Source: Clostridia bacterium | GTDB lineage: Bacteria > Bacillota > Clostridia > Oscillospirales > Butyricicoccaceae | Direction of reading: 5' to 3' | NCBI GenBank assembly: GCA_017560175.1 | Contig: JAFYOK010000055.1 | Span: 1-18,933, forward strand | DNA length: 18,933 bases | Part shown: piece after piece, positions 7,992-14,302 of the stretch | Layout of the letters: each line of letters starts with the position of its first letter | How positions within the stretch are numbered: position 1 is the stretch's first letter | The notes under the pieces: model-generated | Databases searched by the model: none | What the model saw: only the letters and a program-made list of their open reading frames with translations | What the model was told of the DNA's origin: nothing | Program-made: the position numbers and the translations under genes

Positions 7992-8762
7992 ATGGCATCC
8001 TTCACTTCTTTTACCAGTGGGTCGAAGGGAAACAGCGCGATTTATATCAAAGATAATACAAGAATTCTGATTGACGCAGGCACCAACACGAAGTACATCT
8101 CCGGATGTCTTCGCGAACTGGGCCTGCGTCCCGCTGATTTGACCCATATTGTTCTTACCCATGCCCATAGCGACCATGTTTCGGCGTTGCCTGTTCTGCT
8201 CAAGCACACCGATGCCCAGCTGGTCTGTACCGAAACTACATGGGATCTGCTGCCGGCAAAAAAGGGCGATCCGCTGCTCTTTGAGGCAGGCGATCGTTTT
8301 GCGTTGGGAGATGTGGCCGTCCGTACAGCCGAGACACCTCACGACTGCCTGGGCAGCTGCTGTTATGGCTTCGGTGAGGGCAAAGAAAACCTGGCATACT
8401 GCACCGATATGGGCACCGTTACGGCCGAGGTCTTTGAACTGATGCGCCGAAGCAAAACCCTGTTTATCGAGTCCAACCACGATGTGGACATGCTCAAAGA
8501 AGGCCCTTATCCTTACTTCCTCAAGCAGCGCGTATTGTCCAATAAGGGCCATCTGTCCAATCGCGACTGCGCGCAGATCATTCCCCGATTGGTGCTGGAG
8601 GGCGTAGAGCGGATCATGCTGGGACATCTCAGCGAGACCAACAATCTGCCCCATATCGCCATGCGGGAAAACAGCAATGCCCTGCTGATGTTTGGCCTGC
8701 CCCAGGAGACGCTGATCGGTGCAGCCGCTGCAAAAGAGATGCAGGCAACCATTCAGCTCTGA
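7992..8762 (+). CDS. walJ: WalJ (YycJ)-like metallo-beta-lactamase-fold hydrolase
   Basis: A 256-residue MBL-fold protein opening with FTSGSKGNSAIYIKDNTRIL, the typical YycJ/WalJ start. Metal ligands are visible in THAHSDH (H57, H59, D61, H62), the later YCTDMGT Asp, and the C-terminal LGHLSETNN His. WalJ proteins are cytosolic metal-dependent nucleases linked to coordination of cell division, wall synthesis and DNA repair. The gene starts 8 bp after murA without a strong ribosome binding site of its own (GGAGAG in the murA end is about 13 bases away), so coupling to murA is likely. It precedes rlmH as in many Bacillota. Subfamily call is confident; substrate is not known from sequence. Confidence 0.92.
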   Translation: MASFTSFTSGSKGNSAIYIKDNTRILIDAGTNTKYISGCLRELGLRPADLTHIVLTHAHSDHVSALPVLLKHTDAQLVCTETTWDLLPAKKGDPLLFEAGDRFALGDVAVRTAETPHDCLGSCCYGFGEGKENLAYCTDMGTVTAEVFELMRRSKTLFIESNHDVDMLKEGPYPYFLKQRVLSNKGHLSNRDCAQIIPRLVLEGVERIMLGHLSETNNLPHIAMRENSNALLMFGLPQETLIGAAAAKEMQATIQL

Positions 8763-8789
8763 TTTATATTCAATGACCGGAGGCAAAGT

Positions 8790-9248
8790 ATGCTGACCAT
8801 CAAGATCATCACAGTGGGAAAACTCAAAGAAAAGTTCTATCTGGAGGCCTGCAAGGAGTACCTCAAGCGCCTCAAGACCATGGCCAATGTAGAGATCCTC
8901 GAACTGCCCGAAGAGGTCAATCGTCCCGACGGTCTCGAGCGCGAGGCGGCAAAGATCTTCGAAGTGCTGCCCAAGCAGTGCTATGTCTGTGCCATGTGCA
9001 TTGAAGGCAAGCTGCTGGACAGCGTCGCTTTTGCCGATAAGTTCACCGAGATCCAGAATCGCGGCTTCTCCAATGTCGCCATTCTGATCGGTTCTTCCAA
9101 TGGCCTGGCTGATGAGGTCAAGAAGCGTGCCGATTTCAAGCTCTCCATGTCCCCCATGACCTTCCCCCATCATTTAGCACGCGTAATGGTACTTGAGCAA
9201 GTCTATCGTGCATTGGCCATCAACGCAGGCAGTAAGTATCATAAATAA
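8790..9248 (+). CDS. rlmH: 23S rRNA pseudouridine-1915 N3-methyltransferase (RlmH)
   Basis: A 152-residue SPOUT methyltransferase of normal length. It starts MLTIKIITVGKLKEKFYLEA, contains the SAM-binding loop region ILIGSSNGLADEVKKRADFKLSMS (from residue 99) and the MTFPHHLARVMVLEQVYRA segment, and ends in YHK, as RlmH proteins do. The usual glycine-rich GG(A/P)xG loop is GSSNG here. The enzyme methylates pseudouridine 1915 in helix 69 of 23S rRNA using S-adenosylmethionine. GGAGG upstream (near 8780) supports the start. It closes the murA-walJ-rlmH unit before a terminator. Confidence 0.96.
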   Translation: MLTIKIITVGKLKEKFYLEACKEYLKRLKTMANVEILELPEEVNRPDGLEREAAKIFEVLPKQCYVCAMCIEGKLLDSVAFADKFTEIQNRGFSNVAILIGSSNGLADEVKKRADFKLSMSPMTFPHHLARVMVLEQVYRALAINAGSKYHK

Positions 9249-9252
9249 AAAC

Positions 9253-9280
9253 AAGCCCCACGAATTCCGTGGGGCTTTTC
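9253..9280. terminator. Bidirectional intrinsic terminator between rlmH and the AEC gene
   Basis: AAGCCCCACG (9253-9262), a 5-base loop AATTC, and CGTGGGGCTT (9268-9277) form a 10-bp stem. It is followed by CTTTTC on the plus strand and by TTGTTTTTATTT on the minus strand. It sits between convergent genes and serves both. Confidence 0.93.
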
Positions 9281-9287
9281 CTGTGTC

Positions 9288-10196
9288 TTAGAAGAACAAT
9301 GTCATCAGCGGGATGGTGATCATGGAAAGCAGAGTAGATACAAAGACGACCTGGGAAGCAAAACCGTAATTCTGTCCGTATTTGGCGGCCAGGACAGCGG
9401 TCAGCGAAGCGGCAGGCATGCCCGAAAGCAGAGTGCATACGCCGGTGACCATAGGCTGGAGACCCAGCAGGGAAAGGGCGGCAAAAGATACCGCAGGAAT
9501 GACGATGAGGCGCAGCAGGCAGTAGTAGCCCAGAAGGCCCCACTCGATATGACCAAGATCGATATCGGCCAGGATGGCACCGATGACCATCATGGAGATG
9601 GCGGTGGTGCAGCCGCCCACCGAGTTGAGGGTGCGCACCATAAAGGCAGGCAGCTCAAAGGGCGCAAACATAATGCCGAAACCGACAAAGACAGCAATAA
9701 CACAGGGGTGGGTCAGCAGGTTCTTAACGACCGATTTACTGTCGGTTTTGGTATACAGGCTGAGGCCGGCCGACCAAAGGAAGATGCGGACGGGGATCAT
9801 GGCGATGGAGGCATAGAGCAGACCCTCATTGCCGAAAACACCCTGGGTGATGGGGTTGCCTAAGAAACCGGCATTGGAAGTGATGGTACCATGACGCAGG
9901 ACCATCTGCTTATCTTCGGGAACTCTGGTAAAGGCCACGCGGCTGAGCAGCCATGTGAAAGTCTGTACGCCCATATAAGCCACAAAGACGATGCCCGCCG
10001 AGCGGAGCAGATCGCCCGATACATCCATATCAAAAGACATGGCGATGTTGCAGGGCAGGATGATGTTGATGAGGATATCGGAAAGGGCAGTGCGGGTCTT
10101 GTTGTCGATCATACCCTTTTTACGGCAGAAGAAGCCGAGAAGCATGATGGCAAAGAGGGATAGCTGCATATTGAGCATGGTCTGGAAGGCAGACAT
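9288..10196 (-). CDS. AEC-family transporter (auxin efflux carrier type)
   Basis: A 302-residue, highly hydrophobic membrane protein with about ten predicted helices, typical of the AEC family. Family-like segments are the N-terminal helix and loop (MLLGFFCRKKGMIDNKTRTALSDILINIILPCNIAMSF), GFLGNPITQGVFGNEGLLYAS in the middle, and the C-terminal half GAILADIDLGHIEWGLLGYY. In bacteria AEC proteins carry malate, malonate or other small organic acids; the substrate here cannot be read. GGAGG precedes the ATG on the minus strand. It has its own promoter just beyond the terminator of the reductase operon. No metabolic partner gene sits beside it. Confidence 0.9.
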   Translation of the reverse strand: MSAFQTMLNMQLSLFAIMLLGFFCRKKGMIDNKTRTALSDILINIILPCNIAMSFDMDVSGDLLRSAGIVFVAYMGVQTFTWLLSRVAFTRVPEDKQMVLRHGTITSNAGFLGNPITQGVFGNEGLLYASIAMIPVRIFLWSAGLSLYTKTDSKSVVKNLLTHPCVIAVFVGFGIMFAPFELPAFMVRTLNSVGGCTTAISMMVIGAILADIDLGHIEWGLLGYYCLLRLIVIPAVSFAALSLLGLQPMVTGVCTLLSGMPAASLTAVLAAKYGQNYGFASQVVFVSTLLSMITIPLMTLFF

Positions 10197-10228
10197 GGGG
10201 ATGACCTCCGTTTCTTTTTCTGTGTTTC

Positions 10229-10257
10229 AGTATACCACAGATTGCATATAAAAAGAA
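10229..10257 (-). promoter_or_regulatory. Promoter for the AEC transporter gene
   Basis: Read on the minus strand, CTGTGGTATACT gives an extended -10 (TGG-TATACT, bases 10229-10234). A weak -35 (TTCTTT, 10252-10257) lies 17 bp upstream and overlaps the T run of the preceding terminator. Predicted start near 10222, about 25 nt before the ATG. Confidence 0.65.
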
Positions 10258-10282
10258 AGCCCTGCGGCGATTGCCGCAGGGC
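10250..10282 (-). terminator. Intrinsic terminator of the DUF3343/aldo-keto reductase operon
   Basis: On the minus strand GCCCTGCGGC, loop AATC, GCCGCAGGGC (10259-10282) makes a perfect 10-bp stem followed by TTTCTTTTT. It lies 14 bp after the reductase stop. Confidence 0.92.
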
Positions 10283-10296
10283 GATAGGTGTAAAAC

Positions 10297-11418
10297 TTAG
10301 GCTTCGAGGACCTTGGCGATCTCGGCCAGCTTCTCAATGATGTTGATCTGCTGGGGGCACTGTGCCTCACACTGGCCGCAGCGGTAGCAGGAAGATGCAC
10401 GGCCGCGCTCCTTGATGGCATTCTCATAAGCGCTCTTTGCGCCCTGGAGGTTGCCATAGACCAGGTAGTTGTTATAAGCCTTGAAGATGGCGGGGATATT
10501 GATCTGCATGGGGCAGCCGGCGACGCAGTATTCACAGGCTGTGCAGGGGATGGTGGGGATAGAGTTGAGGATTTCTACGACCTTGGCGACGACAGCATTC
10601 TCTTCGTCGTTCAGGGGCTGGAAGTCCTTCATGTAGGAAGTATTGTCGACCATCTGCTCCATGTTGGACATACCGGACAGAACGGTGATCAGACCTTCGC
10701 GGGAAGCTGCATAACGGACAGCCCAGGAAGCGATGGAAGCATCGGGGTTGGCATCCTTGAAGGTCTTCTGGACTTCGGGAGTCATGGTGACCAGGTTACC
10801 GCCCTTGACAGGCTCCATGATGATGACGGGCTTGCCGTGCTTCATGGCAACTTCGTGGCACAGACGGGACTGAACGCCGTCGTTGTCCCAGTCGGCATAG
10901 TTGATCTGCAGCTGGACAAACTCCATCTCGGGGTGCTTGGTCAGGATCTCGTCCAGAACTTCTGCCTTGTCGTGGAAGGAGAAGCCGACATGCTTAGCCA
11001 GACCGCGCTCCTTCAGCTTGACCATGAAGTCCCATGCGCCGAACTTGTCGCAGATCTCCAGCTTGTTCTTGTTCAGAGCGTGGAGCAGATAGAAGTCGAA
11101 GTAGCCTGCGCCTGTGCGCTCCAGAGAGGTCTGGACAAAGGCTTCCATGTCTTCTTCCTTCTCGATATTGATAACGGGCAGCTTGTCAGCCAGCTGGAAG
11201 CTCTCGCGGGGATAACGCTCGACGATGGCAGCCTTTGCAGCCAGCTCGGAAGCGCCGCCGCCGTAAACATAAGCGGTATCGCAGTAAGTAAAGCCATTTG
11301 CGAAGAAGTGGTCAGCCATCTGCTTGACCTGCTCGATGTCGATCGCGCCGTCCTTCTGAGGCAGACGCATCAGACCAAAGCCCAGCTTGGGGATATTGCA
11401 GCCGATATAATCTTTCAT
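10297..11418 (-). CDS. Aldo/keto reductase with C-terminal 2x[4Fe-4S] ferredoxin domain
   Basis: A 373-residue protein. The N-terminal TIM-barrel aldo/keto reductase domain (about 1-275) carries the catalytic tetrad D47, Y52, K79 and H113 in CDTAYVYGGG, LADKLP and YLLHAL. The C-terminal domain (about 285-373) has two ferredoxin-type clusters: C292/C295/C298/C302 (CTACEYCVAGCP) and C344/C347/C350/C354 (CYRCGQCEAQCP). Such fusions are common in anaerobes and could couple NAD(P)H oxidoreduction to an iron-sulfur electron carrier; the substrate is unknown. GGGAGGA lies 8 bases before the ATG. It is the second gene of an operon starting with the DUF3343 gene, and ends at an intrinsic terminator. 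Confidence 0.94.
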   Translation of the reverse strand: MKDYIGCNIPKLGFGLMRLPQKDGAIDIEQVKQMADHFFANGFTYCDTAYVYGGGASELAAKAAIVERYPRESFQLADKLPVINIEKEEDMEAFVQTSLERTGAGYFDFYLLHALNKNKLEICDKFGAWDFMVKLKERGLAKHVGFSFHDKAEVLDEILTKHPEMEFVQLQINYADWDNDGVQSRLCHEVAMKHGKPVIIMEPVKGGNLVTMTPEVQKTFKDANPDASIASWAVRYAASREGLITVLSGMSNMEQMVDNTSYMKDFQPLNDEENAVVAKVVEILNSIPTIPCTACEYCVAGCPMQINIPAIFKAYNNYLVYGNLQGAKSAYENAIKERGRASSCYRCGQCEAQCPQQINIIEKLAEIAKVLEA

Positions 11419-11447
11419 TTGAGTATCCTCCCGTATTGTAAAATAAT

Positions 11448-11708
11448 TTATTTTTCTTCTTCCTTGATGAGGCAGGTGATCTCCTTGCCTTCTACATGAT
11501 AGAGGGAGAAGTCACCTTCCATATTGTCCTGCATCAGCTGCAGGCTCTCTTCATAACCTTCGACAGGGATGCGGACCGAAATGCCGCAGCTGGCGTTGAT
11601 CTCGCGCAGGACGGGCATGATGGTGGCCTGCATACGATCCTTGAGCAGCTTCTGTGCAGCGATGGCACCGTGGGTCGATTCAAAGGTGTAGAGATAATAA
11701 TGTTCCAT
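11448..11708 (-). CDS. DUF3343 protein (putative Se/S-carrier-like)
   Basis: A small 86-residue soluble protein. MEHYYLYTFESTHGAIAAQK, then a PVLREINASCGISVRI segment, match the DUF3343 pattern: an N-terminal beta strand with F-x-S/T, an A-rich helix, and a conserved P-R-E-x-CG motif. DUF3343 proteins are described only as putative Se/S carriers because some lie near selenium or sulfur metabolism genes; the invariant Cys is the likely working residue. An in-frame ATG at 11753 would add 15 residues, but it lacks a ribosome binding site, while AGGA precedes the ATG at 11708. It is 29 bp upstream of the iron-sulfur reductase and shares its promoter, so a redox or sulfur-related partnership is possible but inferred. 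Confidence 0.82.
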   Translation of the reverse strand: MEHYYLYTFESTHGAIAAQKLLKDRMQATIMPVLREINASCGISVRIPVEGYEESLQLMQDNMEGDFSLYHVEGKEITCLIKEEEK

Positions 11709-11767
11709 GATTGGGTTCCTCGATAAAATGGAATGAGTGTTGGGATATTGCATAAATGTACTTTTAT

Positions 11768-11797
11768 ATTATAACTCCAATCCATGCAACTTGTCAA
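11768..11797 (-). promoter_or_regulatory. Consensus sigma-70-type promoter for the DUF3343/reductase operon
   Basis: On the minus strand TTGACA (11792-11797) and TATAAT (11768-11773) are both perfect consensus hexamers with an 18-bp spacer. Predicted start near 11761 gives a leader of about 53 nt before the ATG at 11708, which supports the shorter start of that gene. It faces the permease promoter back to back. Confidence 0.88.
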
Positions 11798-11811
11798 ATG
11801 AAAGGCCATGT

Positions 11812-11840
11812 TTGACAGAGAGAAATGGAAAAGGTATACT
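11812..11840 (+). promoter_or_regulatory. Strong promoter for the TauE/SafE-hydrolase operon
   Basis: TTGACA (11812-11817), a 17-bp spacer and TATACT (11835-11840) match the housekeeping consensus. Predicted start near 11847, about 27 nt before the ATG at 11874. This rules out an in-frame ATG at 11808, which lies upstream of the -35 box. Its -35 box is 14 bp from that of the divergent promoter. Confidence 0.88.
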
Positions 11841-11873
11841 ATAAATATATTAAAATGTTTTGGAGGATATTTT

Positions 11874-12614
11874 ATGGAACTTGATTTTATGAAGATGTTA
11901 TACGTCTTCATTCCCTGTATCGGCGGCGGCCTGGTTCAGGGCACCACAGGCTTCGGAAGCGGCATTTTTGTCATGCTGTTCTTCCCCTATTTCCTGCCGC
12001 TGCTCAAATCCAGCGCATTGTCGTCGCTGATCAGTCTGTGCCCCTGCATGATGCTGGCCTGGCGCTTCCGCGCCCACATCCGCCCCAAGGTGGTCGTGCT
12101 GCCGGCGATTTTTTATCTGACCTTCTCGGCGCTGGCCATCCGTTTTGCGGCAAATACCGATCTGACCCAGCTCAAGGCTTTCTTTGGCCTTTTCCTCATT
12201 ATCATTTCCCTGTATTTCATCTTCTTTGCCGATAAACTGCGCATCAAGCCCAATCTGCTGACCGCTTTCATCTGCGGCAGTATTTCGGGTGTTGCCAGCG
12301 GTCTGTTCGGCATTGGCGGCCCTCCGATGGTCATCTATATGCTGGGCATCGCCGGTGATGACAAAGAGGCTTATCTGGCCAATACCCAGTTCTTCTTCTG
12401 TCTGACCGGTATCTATACCGCCTTCCTGCGCGTTGTCAACGGTATTCTGACCCCCGATCTGCTGCCTCTGGTCATCCCCGGTATGATCGGTATGACCATC
12501 GGTAAGAATGTCGGCGTCAATATCGTCGAAAAGATCGATGTCAAGCTGATGAAGAAACTGATTTACGCCTTCCTCGGCCTTTCGGGTCTGCTGACCTTTG
12601 TTACCAACATCTGA
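11874..12614 (+). CDS. TauE/SafE-family permease (sulfite/organosulfur or organic anion exporter type)
   Basis: A 246-residue polytopic membrane protein with about 7-8 helices. It shows the two related half-repeats of the family: IGGGLVQGTTGFGSGIFVM in the N-terminal half and CGSISGVASGLFGIGGPPMVIYML in the C-terminal half. Members export sulfite, sulfoacetate or other small anions; the substrate here is not visible. GGAGG at 11862-11866 and the promoter at 11812-11840 fix the start. The stop TGA shares its last base with the ATG of the next gene, so the permease and hydrolase are translationally coupled and probably work on related compounds. Confidence 0.9.
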   Translation: MELDFMKMLYVFIPCIGGGLVQGTTGFGSGIFVMLFFPYFLPLLKSSALSSLISLCPCMMLAWRFRAHIRPKVVVLPAIFYLTFSALAIRFAANTDLTQLKAFFGLFLIIISLYFIFFADKLRIKPNLLTAFICGSISGVASGLFGIGGPPMVIYMLGIAGDDKEAYLANTQFFFCLTGIYTAFLRVVNGILTPDLLPLVIPGMIGMTIGKNVGVNIVEKIDVKLMKKLIYAFLGLSGLLTFVTNI

Positions 12615-13426
12615 TGGAACACAGGGTTTATGCCACGCCCTGCGGCAATATTTATTATTGGGTACATATCATAGACGCTGTACAGCCGACCCTGGTCTTT
12701 TTGCCGGGACTGACGGCCGACCATCGATTGTTTGATAAGCAGATCGAATATTTCAAAGACAAAGCCAATGTGCTGGTCTGGGATGCTCCCGGTCATAATG
12801 CTTCGTGGCCCTTCGAGCTGAACTTCACATTGGAAGACAAGACGAAGTGGCTGATGGAGATCCTGGCTGCAGAAGGTGTCCAATACCCGGTCATCGTCGG
12901 TCAGTCCATGGGCGGCTATGTGGGACAGATGTTTGCCCAGCTTTATCCCGAAAGATTGGCAGGGTTTGTGTCTATTGATTCGGCGCCACTCCAGCGCCGC
13001 TATGTCACGGCAGCAGAGATCTGGCTGCTCAAGTATATGGAGCCGGTCTATCGGTATTATCCGTGGGAATGGCTGCTTTGGTCGGGTACTCGAGGTGTTG
13101 CAGTTACCCCTTATGGCAGAAAGCTGATGTATGATATCATGATGACCTACGATGGCGATCAGGAGCGCTATGCTCGTCTGTCGGGGCACGGATTTCGGAT
13201 GCTGGCAGAAGCCATGGAAGCCGATCTGCCTTATACCATTCCTTGTCCTGCACTGCTGATCTGCGGAAAACAGGATCATGCAGGCTCTTGTATCCGCTAT
13301 AACAAAGCATGGCATAAGCATACGGGCATCCCCATTGTATGGCTGGAAAATGCCGGTCATAATTCCAATACCGACTGCCCCGATGAGGTCAACCGCCTGT
13401 TGGCTGATTTTCTGAAGCAACTGTAA
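12614..13426 (+). CDS. Alpha/beta hydrolase
   Basis: A 270-residue single-domain alpha/beta hydrolase. FLPGLTADHRLFDKQ gives the oxyanion-hole region, GQSMGG the nucleophile elbow with S98, and the likely acid and base are D221 in CGKQDHAG and H249 in NAGHNSN. No signal peptide is visible, so it is cytosolic. The family covers esterases, thioesterases, C-C bond hydrolases and lactonases; I cannot narrow it down. Its ATG overlaps the permease stop by one base (TGATG), so the two genes form a tight pair. A terminator follows the stop by 12 bp. Confidence 0.92.
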   Translation: MEHRVYATPCGNIYYWVHIIDAVQPTLVFLPGLTADHRLFDKQIEYFKDKANVLVWDAPGHNASWPFELNFTLEDKTKWLMEILAAEGVQYPVIVGQSMGGYVGQMFAQLYPERLAGFVSIDSAPLQRRYVTAAEIWLLKYMEPVYRYYPWEWLLWSGTRGVAVTPYGRKLMYDIMMTYDGDQERYARLSGHGFRMLAEAMEADLPYTIPCPALLICGKQDHAGSCIRYNKAWHKHTGIPIVWLENAGHNSNTDCPDEVNRLLADFLKQL

Positions 13427-13438
13427 GAATAAAACTTT

Positions 13439-13472
13439 GCCGTCCGATTCGATAGGATCGGGCGGCTTTTTT
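13439..13472 (+). terminator. Intrinsic terminator after the alpha/beta hydrolase gene
   Basis: GCCGTCCGATTC (13439-13450), loop GATA and GGATCGGGCGGC (13455-13466) form a 12-bp stem with two G-U pairs, followed by TTTTTT. Confidence 0.93.
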
Positions 13473-13524
13473 ATGGCATAAATCCATAGGCTGTCACATA
13501 TTTTCCGTTGAGGTGATATTTAGT

Positions 13525-13995
13525 ATGATGATCTATACTGTCAAGTTTTCCAAAAAGAAAGCGGTTGCCATTCTGCTGGCTATGGCCATCGTCATTGCCG
13601 CGGTCATTCTGGCGGCAGGGCAGAAGGAAACTGAACCTGCACAGACCACCGCATCTGTCGTAAAAATCAAGTCGGATGCAGATTGTCTGAGTTATATTGC
13701 ATCGCTGGGCTATACGGTAGAAACTGTCCCTGTGGAGCGGAAGGAAGTGACCATTCCCATCGAGTTTGATGAGGTTTATGAAGAATACAACCGTATCCAG
13801 CAGAGCTGCGGATTTGACCTGACCTCCTATCGGGGCAAAAAGGTCACCCTTTATACCTATACCGTCACCAACTACCCGGGGCAGGCGGATGTACGGTGTG
13901 ATCTGCTGGTCCATCGGAGCAAGATCATCGGCGGCAACCTTTATACTACAGCCATCGATGGATTTATGCACGGATTAAAACCGGCAGAAGGTTGA
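13525..13995 (+). CDS. Membrane-anchored DUF4830 protein
   Basis: A 156-residue protein. After a basic N-terminus (KFSKKK) comes one hydrophobic segment (AVAILLAMAIVIAAVILAA, about residues 10-30) with no lipobox Cys, so a signal anchor rather than a lipoprotein is expected. The outer domain matches the DUF4830 pattern: YIASLGYTVE, EFDEVYEEYNRIQQSCGFDL, YRGKKVTLYTYTV, and IIGGNLYTTAIDGFMHGL near the end. No function is established. GAGGTGA at 13510-13516 favours the ATG at 13525 over an in-frame GTG at 13513. It stands alone between a terminator and a promoter that overlaps its stop codon; I could not identify its own promoter with confidence. Confidence 0.83.
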   Translation: MMIYTVKFSKKKAVAILLAMAIVIAAVILAAGQKETEPAQTTASVVKIKSDADCLSYIASLGYTVETVPVERKEVTIPIEFDEVYEEYNRIQQSCGFDLTSYRGKKVTLYTYTVTNYPGQADVRCDLLVHRSKIIGGNLYTTAIDGFMHGLKPAEG

Positions 13996-14020
13996 TTCCG
14001 GCCGCATTTGGCGGTATACT
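13992..14020 (+). promoter_or_regulatory. Promoter for the nucleotidyltransferase gene, overlapping the DUF4830 stop
   Basis: TTGATT (13992-13997), a 17-bp spacer and TATACT (14015-14020) form a good promoter. The -35 box contains the DUF4830 stop codon. Predicted start near 14027 places the whole palindromic repeat in the leader of the next gene. Confidence 0.75.
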
Positions 14021-14028
14021 GTAAATAA

Positions 14029-14272
14029 GCCTTCCCTTGAGGGAAGGGGGACCGCTTTAGCGGTGGATGAGTGACTTTCTATCCGCAGCACCAAGCAATA
14101 TTGTCATGCTGAGCGAAGTCGAAGCATCTTATACGCAGACCGATCAGCCGCGTCTATACTTTTTGCTCGGCGTGAGATCCCTCGACGAACGCTCAGGATG
14201 ACAGGATTAGATACGGCCAAATGGCCGCCCTCATCCGTCAGGTAAACCTGACAGCTTCCCCAAGGGGAAGCC
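14029..14272. repeat. Outer palindromic repeat element (two-hairpin arms in inverted orientation)
   Basis: The left arm has hairpin CCTTCCCT-TG-AGGGAAGG (around 14030-14047), hairpin ACCGC-TTTA-GCGGT (14051-14064) and GGATGAG (14065-14071). The right arm is the mirror: CTCATCC (14230-14236), hairpin GTCAGGT-AA-ACCTGAC (14237-14252) and hairpin GCTTCCCC-AA-GGGGAAGC (14254-14271). The end boxes GGATGAG/CTCATCC are exact inverse copies, so the element is a large inverted repeat resembling a non-coding mobile palindrome. This gene-free stretch (13996-14302) holds the promoter, this element, an inner repeat and the ribosome binding site; no reading frame in it looks real. Confidence 0.8.
14102..14203. 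repeat. Inner inverted repeat nested in the outer element
   Basis: TGTCATGCTGAGCG at 14102-14115 is the inverse of CGCTCAGGATGACA (14190-14203) with one mismatch, and weaker pairing (GTCGA..ATCT against AGAT..TCGAC) extends each arm to about 29 bases. The arm resembles the TGTCATCCTGAGCG-type intergenic repeat seen in many bacterial phyla. It divides the outer element, which suggests insertion of one repeat into another. Confidence 0.72.
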
Positions 14273-14302
14273 TGAAAATAGAGATATACGGAGGAAATAG
14301 AT

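Noticed and set aside
9549..10163. Plus-strand open frames across the AEC gene
   Set aside because: They give hydrophilic, low-complexity, His/Asp/Gly-rich sequence without motifs, as expected for the complement of a membrane protein gene.
11709..11753. Longer N-terminus of the DUF3343 protein
   Set aside because: There is no ribosome binding site before the ATG at 11753, and the family normally starts close to the MEHYYLYTF-like strand.
11808..11873. Upstream in-frame ATG for the TauE/SafE gene
   Set aside because: It lies upstream of the -35 box of the gene's own promoter and lacks a ribosome binding site; GGAGG at 11862-11866 serves the ATG at 11874.
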